A stretch of 63,694 nt of DNA from Olsenella uli (GTDB lineage: Bacteria > Actinomycetota > Coriobacteriia > Coriobacteriales > Atopobiaceae). The notes below the pieces were generated by a model that did no database searches, was not told the origin of the DNA, and worked only from the letters and a program-made list of their open reading frames with translations. How positions within the stretch are numbered: position 1 is the stretch's first letter; every line of letters starts with the position of its first letter. A program made the position numbers and the translations under genes. Of the stretch, positions 17,291-28,528 are shown in pieces. The DNA lies in NCBI RefSeq assembly GCF_901212675.1, contig NZ_CAAKOQ010000038.1, forward strand, positions 26 through 63,719, written 5' to 3'.

Positions 17291-18073
17291 ATGAGGGTCG
17301 ATGAGGTCGTGGGGATGCTCGCCGATGCGTTCCCGCTGGAGAGGGCTGAGGGCTGGGACAGGCCTGGGCTTTCGGTGGGAGACCCCCTGGCGGAGGTCAG
17401 CGGCGTCGCGTGCGCACTCGATGCGATGCCGTCCACGGTGGAACAGGCCCATGAGCTGGGGTGCAACGTTCTCGTGACGCACCACCCGGCGTTTCTCGAC
17501 GCGCCGTTTCCCATGACGCCCGAGGTCCGCACGTCCTCGGTGGGGGGAGCCACGGCGTTTGTGGCGGCGAGGCTCGGCGTATCGCTCGTGGCCATGCACA
17601 CCAACCTCGACCGCTCCGACGCGGCCCTCGACCTCGCGGCCGACCTGCTGGGTCTTCCGCGAATGGGCAGGCTCCAGGAGCCGGACGGCTACGGGGCTTT
17701 GCTCGATTCCGGCGCGCTCGCGCTTGACGAGCTCGCGGCGCGTGCGGCCTCCGCGTTTCGCTGTGTGCCCACCGTGTGGGGCGCGGGCGGCCACGCGCCG
17801 GGCACGGTCGCGTTCTGCTCGGGCTCGCTCGGCGGCTTCGGGGCGGACGCCATACGGCGGGGCGTCGGCCTCGTCATCACAGGGGAGGCCGGATACCATC
17901 GCCTCTCCGAGCTCGCCTGCGCGGGCGTGGACGCTATACTCTTAGGACACGACGCCTCGGAGCGCCCCTATGCGGGGCTGCTTGCGCGGACCCTCCGCGA
18001 CGCGGCGCCTGACATGCGCATACAGGTCTTGGACGAGCCCCTTCGCTGGCACGCGTGGGGCATTGGGGAGTGA
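17291..18073 (+). CDS. Nif3-like dinuclear metal centre protein (YbgI/DUF34 family)
   Basis: 260 aa. Metal-ligand motifs of the family are visible: VTHHPAFLDAPF near residue 63, MHTNLDRSDAALD near residue 102, and near the C-terminus ITGEAGYHRLSELACAGVDAILLGHDASER. Related proteins are toroidal hexamers with two metals per subunit; GTP cyclohydrolase-type activity has been proposed for some, but the role is unsettled. The ATG was chosen because AGGAGG stands 4 nt upstream; the frame opens 12 codons earlier. The next gene, a zinc-ribbon protein, is the usual neighbour. Confidence 0.92.
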   Translation: MRVDEVVGMLADAFPLERAEGWDRPGLSVGDPLAEVSGVACALDAMPSTVEQAHELGCNVLVTHHPAFLDAPFPMTPEVRTSSVGGATAFVAARLGVSLVAMHTNLDRSDAALDLAADLLGLPRMGRLQEPDGYGALLDSGALALDELAARAASAFRCVPTVWGAGGHAPGTVAFCSGSLGGFGADAIRRGVGLVITGEAGYHRLSELACAGVDAILLGHDASERPYAGLLARTLRDAAPDMRIQVLDEPLRWHAWGIGE

Positions 18074-18078
18074 TTCAC

Positions 18079-18795
18079 GTGTCAGAGGCAACCTCGCTGC
18101 TTAGGCTCCAGGAGATCGACCTCTCCCTCATGAGGCTCAGGAAGGCGGCAGACCAGCTCCCCCAGAGGGCCAAGGTTGCCGCCGCCCGCGCCGCGTCGAA
18201 GAAGGTCGCCTCCGAGCTCACCAAGATCGTGGGCCAGCGCAAGGACGTCGAGATTGACCTTGCCGACCTCGACGAGCGTAAGGCCATGCTCACGGACAAG
18301 GTGAGCGAGGTGCAGGCAGACGTGTCGGCCGGGGCCGACCACCGTGCCGCCCAGGACCTCGAGCTGTCGCTCTCCTCGCTTGCCAAGAAGCTCGAGAAGG
18401 TCGACTTCGACACCGAGCGCCTGCTTGAGAAGCTCGAGACCGTCGAGCGTGCCGAGCGCAACGCCCGGAGCCTCGCCGAGCGTCTCGCTGCCGAGGAGAA
18501 GGCGCAGACCGACGCCTGGCGCGAGGCCGCGGCCGACATCACGAGCCAGGTCAAGGAGCTCACCTCCGAGCGCGAGCGCGTCGTCGCCACCATATCGCCC
18601 GAGTTCATGGGGCGCTATGACGAGGCCCGCAAGCGCTTTGGCGGCCTTGCCGTCGAGTCGCTCGAGGGCAACCGCCCCTCCGCCTGCCGCGTGGCCCTGC
18701 AGCCCAGCTCCTTCTCCGACATCCGAAGAAGCGACTCCGACATCACCACCTGTCCCTACTGCCGCCGCATCCTCGTCGTCTCCCGGGAGGCCTAG
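18079..18795 (+). CDS. Coiled-coil zinc-ribbon protein (zf-RING_7/CT398 family)
   Basis: 238 aa. Residues about 5-185 are almost entirely charged heptad coiled coil. The C-terminal domain has the family sequence AVESLEGNRPSACRVALQPSSF and a CPYC pair, but the first expected CxxC is reduced to a single Cys (SACRVAL), so the zinc site looks incomplete. The GTG start has GGGGAG 8 nt upstream. The Nif3-like/zinc-ribbon pairing is conserved in many bacteria, and the role is unknown (nucleic-acid binding is often proposed). Confidence 0.85.
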   Translation: MSEATSLLRLQEIDLSLMRLRKAADQLPQRAKVAAARAASKKVASELTKIVGQRKDVEIDLADLDERKAMLTDKVSEVQADVSAGADHRAAQDLELSLSSLAKKLEKVDFDTERLLEKLETVERAERNARSLAERLAAEEKAQTDAWREAAADITSQVKELTSERERVVATISPEFMGRYDEARKRFGGLAVESLEGNRPSACRVALQPSSFSDIRRSDSDITTCPYCRRILVVSREA

Positions 18796-18801
18796 GTTCC
18801 C

Positions 18802-20133
18802 ATGCCGCTCACCCAAGCCGCCACCCGCGCCAAGCACGTGGCCCTCTTCGTCACCGGCGGCATCGCCGCCTACAAGGCCTGCGAGGTCCTGCGTGGCCTT
18901 CAGAAGCAGGGTGTGGACGTGCGCGTCTGCATGAGCGAGTCCGCCACCAGGCTCGTGGGCCCGCGCACCTTCGAAGCCCTCTCGGGCCACCGCGTCACGC
19001 TCGACCTCTTCGAGGACGAGACCTCGCCCATCCCGCACATCGAGCTCGCCGAGTGGGCCGACCTCGCCCTCGTGTGCCCGGCCACGGCCAACGTCATGGC
19101 CAAGATGGCCAACGGCCTCGCCGACGACGTGGTGAGCACCACGCTGCTCGCGTGCCCCGCGCCCAAGCTCGTGGCGCCCGCCATGAACGTGCACATGTGG
19201 GAGAACCTCGCCACGCAGGCCAACGTGGAGACGCTGCGCCAGCAGGGCGTGCTCTTTGCCGGTCCCGTGGTGGGCCGCCTTGCCTGCGGCGAGGTGGGCA
19301 CGGGCAAGCTCGCCGAGGTGGAGCAGATCGTGGCCGCGGCGATGTTTCGCCTCCGGGCCGCCGGCGACCTCACGGGCAAGCACGTCGTGGTCACGGCCGG
19401 CCCCACGCACGAGGCCATCGACCCGGTGCGCTACCTCTCCAATGCCTCCTCGGGCAAGATGGGCTACGCGATCGCCGAGGCCGCCGCTGCCCACGGCGCT
19501 CACGTGACGCTCGTCTCGGGGCCCGTGTCACTGCCGGTTCCCACGGGCGTGGGCATCATGCGCGTCACCACGGCCGCCGAGATGCTGAGCGCCACCAAGG
19601 ACGCCTTCGAGCTGGCCGACGCCGCCATCCTGGCCGCGGCCGTCTCCGACTACCGCCCGGCCACCGAGGCCAATCACAAGCTCAAGAAGGCCACCGAGCC
19701 GCTCGGCGAGGTCAAGCTCGTGGAGAACGACGACATCCTCGCCACGCTCTCCAAGAACCGCGGCGAGCGCATCGTTATCGGCTTTGCTGCCGAGACCGGC
19801 AACGTCATCCAGCGTGCCCGCGAGAAGCTCGCCAAGAAGGGCTGCGACCTCATTGTGGCCAACGACGTCTCGCGCGCCGACTCGTCCTTCGGCTCGGACA
19901 CCGACACCTGCGCGCTCGTCTCGCCGCACGGCGTGGAGCAGCTTGATACCATGCCCAAGAGCGAGGTTGCCGAGGTCATCGTCAGGAAGCTCGCCACGAT
20001 GCTGGGCGTTAGCGAGCCCGCGGCCGCCCCCGGAGGGGCCGCGGCGCTCGGCGAGACCGTCCTCATGCCGGGCCTCACGGGCGACGACGTCCTCGACGAG
20101 ACCACCCTCATGCCTAAGGTGGGCAAGGAGTGA
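18802..20133 (+). CDS. coaBC: Bifunctional phosphopantothenoylcysteine decarboxylase/synthetase
   Basis: 443 aa. The N-terminal flavoprotein half (CoaC) has VTGGIAAYKACEVLR, the active-site His in the SPIPHIELAEWAD segment, PAMNVHMWEN and GRLACGEVGTGKLAE. The C-terminal half (CoaB) has VTAGPTHEAIDPVRYLSN, SSGKMGYAIAEAA, AAAVSDYRP, KLKK, and the NDVSR motif. It carries out two successive steps of coenzyme A synthesis. About 40 residues after the CoaB core form a variable tail. Confidence 0.96.
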   Translation: MPLTQAATRAKHVALFVTGGIAAYKACEVLRGLQKQGVDVRVCMSESATRLVGPRTFEALSGHRVTLDLFEDETSPIPHIELAEWADLALVCPATANVMAKMANGLADDVVSTTLLACPAPKLVAPAMNVHMWENLATQANVETLRQQGVLFAGPVVGRLACGEVGTGKLAEVEQIVAAAMFRLRAAGDLTGKHVVVTAGPTHEAIDPVRYLSNASSGKMGYAIAEAAAAHGAHVTLVSGPVSLPVPTGVGIMRVTTAAEMLSATKDAFELADAAILAAAVSDYRPATEANHKLKKATEPLGEVKLVENDDILATLSKNRGERIVIGFAAETGNVIQRAREKLAKKGCDLIVANDVSRADSSFGSDTDTCALVSPHGVEQLDTMPKSEVAEVIVRKLATMLGVSEPAAAPGGAAALGETVLMPGLTGDDVLDETTLMPKVGKE

Positions 20134-21077
20134 GCGAGCCCGAAACCGCCGCGCCCGCCTCGGCAGCCCCGAGAGCGGACACCGCGCTGTCGGCCGGCTG
20201 CCACCTCTCGAGCTCGGGCGGGTTTCTCGCCATGGGCGAGCGGGCGCTCTCGATTGGCGCCACGACCTTCGCCTACTTCACGAGAAACCCGCGCGGCGGC
20301 AACGCCAAGGCGGCAGACCCCGCGGACGCCGCCGCCCTGCGCGAGCTCATGGCCGCGCACGCCTTTGGTCCGCTCGTGGCGCATGCGCCCTACACGATGA
20401 ACCTGTGCTCGGCAAAGCCCGAGGTGAGGGACTTCGCGCGGCGTGCCATGGCGGCCGACCTCGAGACGCTCGAGCTCCTGCCGGGCACCTACTACAACTT
20501 CCACCCGGGCAGCCACACGGGCCAGGGCGCCGAGGCGGGCATCGGGGAGGTTGCCGAGGGGCTCAACGCCACGCTCGTGCCCGGTCAGGCCACCTGTGTC
20601 CTGCTCGAGACGATGGCCGGCAAGGGCTCAGAGGTGGGCCGCACCTTCGAGGAGCTCGCGACCATCCTTGAGCGCGTCAACCACGACGAGCTCATGGGCG
20701 TCTGCCTCGACACCTGCCACGTGAGCGACGCGGGCTACGACGTGGCGGCAAGCCTCGACGCGGTGCTCGACGAGTTCGACCGGGTGCTTGGGCTCGGGCG
20801 GCTCCGGGCACTTCACCTCAACGACTCCAAGAACCCGGTGGGCGCGCACAAGGACCGCCACGAGCGCCTGGGCCTCGGGCACCTGGGGCTTGCCTGCTTT
20901 GCCGCCATCGTGCGAGACGAGCGCACCCGGCACCTGCCGATGATCCTCGAGACGCCCAACGAGCTGCCCGGATATGCCGCCGAGATCCGTGCGCTCAGGT
21001 CCCTCGCGGACGGTGCGGACGTCGACGAGACGATGAGAGAGCTGCGCCGCGAGCGTGACGGCGCGCAGGAGGAGTGA
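20130..21077 (+). CDS. nfo: Deoxyribonuclease IV (AP endonuclease, Nfo family)
   Basis: 315 aa. TIM-barrel with trinuclear zinc ligands visible in NFHPGSHTGQG, CVLLETMAGKGSEVG, GVCLDTCHVSDAGYDV, LHLNDSKNPVGAHKDRHERLGLGHLG and ILETPNE. It cuts at abasic sites in base-excision repair. The GTG start overlaps the coaBC stop by 4 nt (GTGA). The first 25 residues are an Ala/Pro-rich extension before the usual start of the family. Confidence 0.95.
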   Translation: MSEPETAAPASAAPRADTALSAGCHLSSSGGFLAMGERALSIGATTFAYFTRNPRGGNAKAADPADAAALRELMAAHAFGPLVAHAPYTMNLCSAKPEVRDFARRAMAADLETLELLPGTYYNFHPGSHTGQGAEAGIGEVAEGLNATLVPGQATCVLLETMAGKGSEVGRTFEELATILERVNHDELMGVCLDTCHVSDAGYDVAASLDAVLDEFDRVLGLGRLRALHLNDSKNPVGAHKDRHERLGLGHLGLACFAAIVRDERTRHLPMILETPNELPGYAAEIRALRSLADGADVDETMRELRRERDGAQEE

Positions 21078-21078
21078 G

Positions 21079-22914
<1,836 letters not shown>

Positions 22915-23002
22915 GGCGCGTGCCACTGGCCTCGCCCGCATCCGCTACCCTTTGTGAAACGACAGCGCTGGCGGCAGGGCCGCCCGCGAGCAAGGAGGAA
23001 CC

Positions 23003-23947
23003 ATGCCCGTCATCTGCCAGATCATGTGCGACTCCACGTGCGACCTCTCGGCCGAGCGCGCCCGCGAGCTTGGCGTGCGCGTCATTCCCTTCCACTACGT
23101 GGAGGCCGGAAAGCCCGACGGCGGCCTCTCCGGGGACGACGACCTCTTCCAGACGAGGAGCGCCCACGAATTCTACGACGCCATCCGCCGCGGCGCCTGC
23201 CCCATGACCTCGCAGCCCTCCCAGCTCGAGTACGACGAGGCCTTCCAGGCCGCATACGACACGGGCGTGCCTACGGTCATGCTCTGCATCTCGAGTGGCA
23301 TCTCGGGTGGCTACCAGGGGGCCATGGCCTCTCTCGAGCGACTCAAGGAGGCCCACCCTGACGAGGAGGTGCGCATCTACGCCGTCGACTCGCTCGTGGC
23401 CTCCACGGCGCTCAACCTTTTGCTCGAGGGCGCGTGCAAGAGGCGCGACGAGGGCATGAACGCCGAGGACCTCGTGCGCTGGGTGGAGGATGCGCGCTAC
23501 CACGTGCGCACGATCTTCATGGTGGACAACCTCGACGCGCTGCACCGCGGCGGCCGCCTACCCAAGGGCGTGGCCGTCATCGGCGACGCGCTCGACGTGA
23601 AGGCGCTCCTGCACTTCAACCTCGACGGCTCTCTCGGCATCCGCGGCGTTGCGCGCGGCCGGCGCAAGGGCATGCGCAAGATGTGCGACCACTTCGAGAG
23701 GAACCGCGAGCTCGAGCCTCATGGCCGCGTGGCCGCCGTGGGAGACGCCGACGCGCTCGAGGACGGCTACGAGCTGGCAGGCACGCTGCGCTCCTTCGAC
23801 CCCGAGCTCGAGGTTCTCCGCTCCGCGATCGGCCCCACCATCGGCTCGCACGTGGGCCCCGGGATGGTCTCGGTGTGCTTCTGGGGTGCCGACCGCAGGG
23901 GCGAGAAGCAGCTCGGCAAGGTGAAGGGCGTCCGGGTCGCGAGGTAG
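23003..23947 (+). CDS. DegV family fatty-acid-binding protein
   Basis: 314 aa. Opening IMCDSTCDLSAERARELGVRVIPFHY, then TSQPSQLEYDEAF (the TSqPs lipid-headgroup motif), CISSGISGGYQGA, VDSLVASTALNLL, and late GSHVGPGMVSVCFWG are all characteristic of DegV. In Firmicutes DegV-type proteins (FakB) present fatty acids to FakA kinase; no fakA is in the window. The ATG has AAGGAGG upstream. Confidence 0.93.
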   Translation: MPVICQIMCDSTCDLSAERARELGVRVIPFHYVEAGKPDGGLSGDDDLFQTRSAHEFYDAIRRGACPMTSQPSQLEYDEAFQAAYDTGVPTVMLCISSGISGGYQGAMASLERLKEAHPDEEVRIYAVDSLVASTALNLLLEGACKRRDEGMNAEDLVRWVEDARYHVRTIFMVDNLDALHRGGRLPKGVAVIGDALDVKALLHFNLDGSLGIRGVARGRRKGMRKMCDHFERNRELEPHGRVAAVGDADALEDGYELAGTLRSFDPELEVLRSAIGPTIGSHVGPGMVSVCFWGADRRGEKQLGKVKGVRVAR

Positions 23948-24109
23948 CGGCCGGGCGCGGGGCCATCCCGACACCCGCCGCGTCCCGCCCGCCGTTCCGG
24001 GGAGACCACCGTGTACTCGCCGCAAGCCCGAGGGAACCCCCACGATGGCCGTGCCCGACATGGCCCGCACCCTCAAGCTCGGCATCGGCGCCATCGTCGG
24101 TGAGGGGCT

Positions 24110-25891
24110 TTACCGCTCGAACTGACTCCGGTAGAGGCCCGCGTAGAAGCCACCCCTGGCGAGCAGCTCGTCGTGGGTGCCGGTCTCCACGATGCGGCCG
24201 TCGCGCATGGCCACGATGAGGTCGGCGTCGCGAACGGTGGAGAGGCGGTGTGCCACCACGAAGCTCGTGCGGCCCTCCATGAGGCGCGAGAACGCCGCCT
24301 GCACCTTGACCTCGGTGCGCGTGTCGATGTTGCTCGTGGCCTCGTCGAGGATGAGCATGGGAGCGTCCGCGAGCATGGCGCGCGCGATGCAGAGGAGCTG
24401 ACGCTGGCCGGCTGAGACGGCCGCCTCCTCTCCGCCGAGCACCGTGTCGTAGCCGTGTGGCATCCGTTCGATGAACTCGTCGGCAAAGGCCGCGCGCGCG
24501 GCGGCGCGAACCTCCTCGTCGGAGGCGTCGGGCCTGCCCAGCGCGATGTTATCCCTCACGCTCGCGCTCTTGACCCACGTCTCCTGCAGCACCATGCCCC
24601 AGGCCGCGCGAAGGCTCCGCCTCGTCACGGAGCGCACGTCGCGGCCGTCCACGGAGATGGAGCCCGCGTCCACGTCGTAGAAGCGCATGAGCAGGTTGAT
24701 GAGCGTGGTCTTGCCGCAGCCCGTGGGACCCACGATGGCCACGCGCTCGCCCGGCCGCACGTGCAGCTCGAAGTCGCGGATGAGCGGGTGGCCCGGCACG
24801 TAGGAGAAGTCGACGTGCGAGATGTCAACCTGGCCGCGTACGTGCGCAAGCTCGAGGGCGTCGGACGCGTCCGGCTCCTCCTCACGCTCGTCGAGCAGCT
24901 CGAAGAGGCGCGCCGCGCAGGCAAGGGAGTTTTGGAGCTCCGTGACCACCTCGGAGATGTCGTTGAAGGGCTTCGTGTACTGGTTGGCATAGCTGAGAAA
25001 TGCCGTGAGGCCGCCGACGGTAAGCGCCCCATCGATGGCCGCGAGCGCACCGAAGATGCCCACGCCTGCATAGACGAGCGCGTTCACGAAGCGCGTCGTG
25101 GGGTTGATGAGCGACGAGTAGAAGACGGCGCGAAAGCTCGCCTTTGCGAGGCGATCGTCGACCTGCTCGAAGCGGCCCTGGACAAGCTCTTGGGCGTCGA
25201 AGGCCTCCACCACGCCCTTGCCGCCCACGTACTCCTCGACGAGGGCCGTGAGCTCGCCCCTCCTCGCGCTCAGGTCATGGAAGTAGGTGTAGCCCCTGCC
25301 CGCGATGGCCTTGGCAGCCACGATCGAGAGCGGCGTCACGGCCGCCACGACGAGCGTCACGAGCGGGTTCAACGAGAACATGAACGCGAGCGTGAGCACG
25401 ATGGTGAGCACGCCCGTGAAGAACTGCTGGAAGGTCATGACGAGGCCGTTGGAGAACTGGTCGACGTCGGTGACGATGCGGTTCACGACGTCGCCGTGGC
25501 GGTGCGAGTCGAGGTATGAGATGGGCAGGCGCTGCAGCTTAGAGAAGGCCGCGACGCGCATGTCGCGCACGACGTCGTAGGCCACGCGGTTGGTGAGCGC
25601 CGTGAGCAGCCATTGCGAGACGGCGGTCCCGGCAATGGACAGGGCCAGGAGGCGAAGCGCGTCGAGGAGCCTCGCCCCGTCGACCTCGCCCGGCCCCACG
25701 AGACAGTCGACGGCACGTCCCGAAAGCACGGGCACGAGCAGGGTCGTCACCGTGACGACCGCCGCGAGCAGCCCGGATGCCACGAGGGTCGCCGCATGGG
25801 AGGAGAGGAAGCCGAGCGCCCGCCGAAGGGTGCCCATGCTCGAGGCTCGTTTGGTGCCGGCCGTTGTGGGCTTTGCCTTGGCTGCGCTCAT
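24110..25891 (-). CDS. Heterodimeric ABC exporter, second subunit
   Basis: 593 aa; six membrane helices (about residues 35-325) then an ATPase domain. Walker A GPTGCGKTT, Walker B with catalytic glutamate LILDEATSNID, and the switch histidine VVAHRLS are intact. The signature is VSAGQRQ instead of LSGGQ. That deviation pairs with the degenerate Walker B of the partner, as in BmrCD/LmrCD/TM287-288 exporters with one consensus and one degenerate ATP site. It starts 4 nt inside the upstream subunit gene (ATGA overlap). The substrate is unknown; drug or lipid export is likely. Confidence 0.93.
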   Translation of the reverse strand: MSAAKAKPTTAGTKRASSMGTLRRALGFLSSHAATLVASGLLAAVVTVTTLLVPVLSGRAVDCLVGPGEVDGARLLDALRLLALSIAGTAVSQWLLTALTNRVAYDVVRDMRVAAFSKLQRLPISYLDSHRHGDVVNRIVTDVDQFSNGLVMTFQQFFTGVLTIVLTLAFMFSLNPLVTLVVAAVTPLSIVAAKAIAGRGYTYFHDLSARRGELTALVEEYVGGKGVVEAFDAQELVQGRFEQVDDRLAKASFRAVFYSSLINPTTRFVNALVYAGVGIFGALAAIDGALTVGGLTAFLSYANQYTKPFNDISEVVTELQNSLACAARLFELLDEREEEPDASDALELAHVRGQVDISHVDFSYVPGHPLIRDFELHVRPGERVAIVGPTGCGKTTLINLLMRFYDVDAGSISVDGRDVRSVTRRSLRAAWGMVLQETWVKSASVRDNIALGRPDASDEEVRAAARAAFADEFIERMPHGYDTVLGGEEAAVSAGQRQLLCIARAMLADAPMLILDEATSNIDTRTEVKVQAAFSRLMEGRTSFVVAHRLSTVRDADLIVAMRDGRIVETGTHDELLARGGFYAGLYRSQFER

Positions 25892-27609
25892 GCGGCCACC
25901 TCCCCGCGGTCGAGCTGCGAGTCGCAGATCTCGCGGTAGACCTCACAGGAGGCGAGGAGCTGCTCGTGCGTGCCCTTGCCCACGAGCCGGCCGCCGTCGA
26001 GCACGAGGATGAGGTCCGCGTGCCTGATGGCCGAGACGCGCTGCGAGATGACGACCTGCGTGGCGCCGGCCAGGTCCTCGCGGAGGGCGTGGCGCAGGCG
26101 CGCGTCGGTCGCAAGGTCGAGGGCGCTCGATGCGTCGTCAAGGATGAGAATGCGCGGGTGCCTCACGAGCGTGCGGGCTATGGAGAGGCGCTGGCGCTGG
26201 CCTCCGGAGAGGTTCCTTCCCAGCTGCTCCACCTCGCCGTCGAACCCTCCCTTGGCCTCCACCACGTCGGTTGCCTGGGCCGTGGCGACGGCACGTTCGA
26301 GCTGGCCTTCATTGGCACCCTCGGCACCCCATCGCAGGTTGGAGGCGATTGTGCCCGCAAAGAGGCGCGGACGCTGGTCGACGATGCCCTCGAGCTCGTG
26401 CAGGCTGGAGAGGCGCCAGTCGCGCACGTCCCTGCCGCCCACGAGCACCTCGCCCTCCGTCGCGTCATAGAAGCGCATGGCGAGCGCCGCCAGGGTCGAC
26501 TTGCCCGACCCCGTGCCGCCGATGATGCCCACGACTTCGCCGGGCCTGGCGAGAAAGCTCACGTGCGAGAGCGCGGGAGCCGAGGCGCCCGGATAGGTGA
26601 GGCTCACGTCGCGGAACTCGAGCGAGGCCGGGGCGTCCGCGTCCACGGCAGTTCCATCCTGCATGGCCGGGTGTCGGGCAAAGACCTCGTTGACGCGGCG
26701 GGCGCAGGCCTCCGCCTTGGAGAGCACGACGACGAGGTTCGCGAGCTTGAGCAGCTCGACGAGCATCTGCGACATATAGTTCACGAGGGCCACCACATGG
26801 CCCTGCGTGAGCCCGCCCGCGTCCACGTGCACACCACCCACGGCAAGCACGGCGACGAGCCCGAGGTTGACGGCCACGTAGGTAAGCGGGTTCATGAGGG
26901 CCGAGACGTCGCCCACGCCCACCTGCTCGCCCCGGAGCTCCTCCGCGGCGGCATCGAACTCCCGGGACTCTGCCTGCTCCCGGCCAAAGGCGCGAAGGAC
27001 GCGCACGCCCTCGAGCTGCTCGGAGACACGAAGCAGGATGCCGTCGAGGCGGTGCTGGACCTGGCGGTAGCGCATGACCGCGGCGCGCATGACGAGCCAG
27101 ACGAGCAGGATTACGAGCGCTACGACGATCGCGAAGACCGCCCCCTCATATCCGTCGACGTAGACGGCCGCGGCAAGGGCGCCAAAGACGGCGATGGGGC
27201 AACGCAGCACGAGCCGGAAGAACAGGTTCACGCCGTCCTGGATCTGGTTGGAGTCGTTGGTGAGCCTCGTCACGAGGGTCGAGGTGCCCAGCTCGTCGAC
27301 GTCGGCTCGAGAGAGCGCCATGACGTGGCGGAAGAGGTCGTCACGAAGGGCCGTGCCAAAGCCGGCGCCGAGCTTGGCGCTGAAGTACTGGGCCGTGGCG
27401 GCGCAGACCCAGCCGACCACGCCCATGACCACGAGAATGACGGCACAGGTCATGATGTGCGCGCGGTCGCCACGGGCGATGCCGTCGTCGACGACGCTTG
27501 CCATCACGAAGGGCACGAGGAGCTGGAAGGCGGCCTCGAGAAGCTTGAAGAGGGGAGCGAGGACGCACTCCCTGCCATAACCGGAAAGATATCTTATGAG
27601 CTTGAGCAT
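25888..27609 (-). CDS. Heterodimeric ABC exporter, first subunit (degenerate site)
   Basis: 573 aa from the ATG at 27609 (MLKLIRYLSGYG), the standard beginning of this family; the frame stays open 44 codons further but reads as non-coding. Six membrane helices precede the ATPase domain with Walker A GGTGSGKST and signature LSGGQRQ. Walker B reads ILILDDASSALD, with Asp in place of the catalytic Glu, and the switch histidine is Gln (VISQRVS). Both changes are typical of the regulatory subunit of heterodimeric exporters. First gene of a two-gene operon. Confidence 0.93.
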   Translation of the reverse strand: MLKLIRYLSGYGRECVLAPLFKLLEAAFQLLVPFVMASVVDDGIARGDRAHIMTCAVILVVMGVVGWVCAATAQYFSAKLGAGFGTALRDDLFRHVMALSRADVDELGTSTLVTRLTNDSNQIQDGVNLFFRLVLRCPIAVFGALAAAVYVDGYEGAVFAIVVALVILLVWLVMRAAVMRYRQVQHRLDGILLRVSEQLEGVRVLRAFGREQAESREFDAAAEELRGEQVGVGDVSALMNPLTYVAVNLGLVAVLAVGGVHVDAGGLTQGHVVALVNYMSQMLVELLKLANLVVVLSKAEACARRVNEVFARHPAMQDGTAVDADAPASLEFRDVSLTYPGASAPALSHVSFLARPGEVVGIIGGTGSGKSTLAALAMRFYDATEGEVLVGGRDVRDWRLSSLHELEGIVDQRPRLFAGTIASNLRWGAEGANEGQLERAVATAQATDVVEAKGGFDGEVEQLGRNLSGGQRQRLSIARTLVRHPRILILDDASSALDLATDARLRHALREDLAGATQVVISQRVSAIRHADLILVLDGGRLVGKGTHEQLLASCEVYREICDSQLDRGEVAA

Positions 27610-27898
27610 GGCACCGCCAAGAATCGTGATGTTCGTCCGTTCGATGATAACGCGCGGTTGGCGTGCAGCGAACGGTGCCCGCCTTCGGCCGACAGGGGAG
27701 CCGTGCGCCCGCGCAGGGCGGCCCGTCTCCGCCCGCATCATGATTCGGGCCGCTGGCCGAATCGGTGATGCCCGTCAGATTCAGCGTTGGGAAAATGCCC
27801 CTGAGATCATGGGGGCAAAGGGGACTCCCGTCTTTTCACCTCTCGCCCCATCTCGTCCCGCCTTTGCCTTGTCGTTGACACGAAAGGGGTTGGTTGTG

Positions 27899-28135
27899 AT
27901 GCTGGTTGGCATGGGTGTTCCCGAGCTTCTGGTCGTGGGGATAATCGTCCTGCTTCCCCTCAGCTCGTACTTCATCGTCGTGAGGCTGCTCGCGGACTAT
28001 TGCAAGGACCACGGCTCGGACTGTCCCAAGGCCCTCCTCATCTTCATCGGCATCTTCATGACCCCCATCACGCTTGCGGTTTTCGCCCTCCTCCTTGTCC
28101 TCGACGAGAGAAACGAGCTGCTTCGCACATCGTGA
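27899..28135 (+). CDS. Small membrane protein, two predicted helices
   Basis: 78 aa. Hydrophobic segments near residues 6-28 and 45-68 are joined by a short loop with two Cys (YCKDHGSDC). The ATG at 27899 has AAAGGGG 9 nt upstream; GTG 27896 is an alternative. No family was recognised. It sits alone between the divergent ABC exporter and tRNA-Pro. Confidence 0.55.
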   Translation: MLVGMGVPELLVVGIIVLLPLSSYFIVVRLLADYCKDHGSDCPKALLIFIGIFMTPITLAVFALLLVLDERNELLRTS

Positions 28136-28178
28136 CCCCTCGTTGCAAGCGCGAGATGACAATTGCCCAAAAAAGTCC

Positions 28179-28207
28179 TTGCACTGGCTGGGGGCTGATG
28201 GTATCTT
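28179..28207 (+). promoter_or_regulatory. Promoter of tRNA-Pro
   Basis: -35 TTGCAC at 28179-28184 and -10 TATCTT at 28202-28207 with a 17-nt spacer, 32 nt before the tRNA 5' end. Confidence 0.55.
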
Positions 28208-28239
28208 CTCTTCTGCTGCGAGTGAGAGCGGCAACATAA

Positions 28240-28316
<77 letters not shown>

Positions 28317-28323
28317 AACATGC

Positions 28324-28355
28324 AGCTAGGGGCTTTGTTGCCCCTAGCTTTTTTT
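28324..28355 (+). terminator. Rho-independent terminator of tRNA-Pro
   Basis: Perfect 10-bp stem AGCTAGGGGC/GCCCCTAGCT with a 6-nt loop, followed directly by a run of seven T. It begins 8 nt after the tRNA. Confidence 0.92.
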
Positions 28356-28528
28356 GAATTTGTACCATTTTTTCGGAGCGTTAAAAATCCATGTACTCAA
28401 ATGGCTTCCGAGGCCTTGGATTTCATATCGCATAGAGCATATAAATATAAAAGCAGGCCGTTTTCCCATGAAAAGCTGATGAATATTGTTACATCTCTGT
28501 TAACTGTTATTCTGACCCCTCGGGCGGG
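28356..28528. other. AT-rich non-coding stretch after tRNA-Pro
   Basis: About 170 nt that are clearly richer in A and T than anything around them (for example AGCATATAAATATAAAAG near 28437). No ORF, tRNA or clear promoter pair was found. With the broken gene that follows, it looks like imported DNA left at a tRNA site. I found no second copy of the tRNA 3' end to mark the far border. Confidence 0.5.

Noticed and set aside
24045..24125. A 26-codon forward ORF (MAVPDMARTLKLGIGAIVGE...) between the DegV and ABC exporter genes
   Set aside because: It overlaps the end of the exporter gene on the other strand, has no clear ribosome site and is too short to judge; it could be a decayed gene start but nothing supports that.
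27875..27880. A perfect TTGACA before the 78-aa membrane protein
   Set aside because: At 17 nt spacing the -10 would be GATGCT, which also overlaps the start codon, so it is not a credible promoter for that gene.
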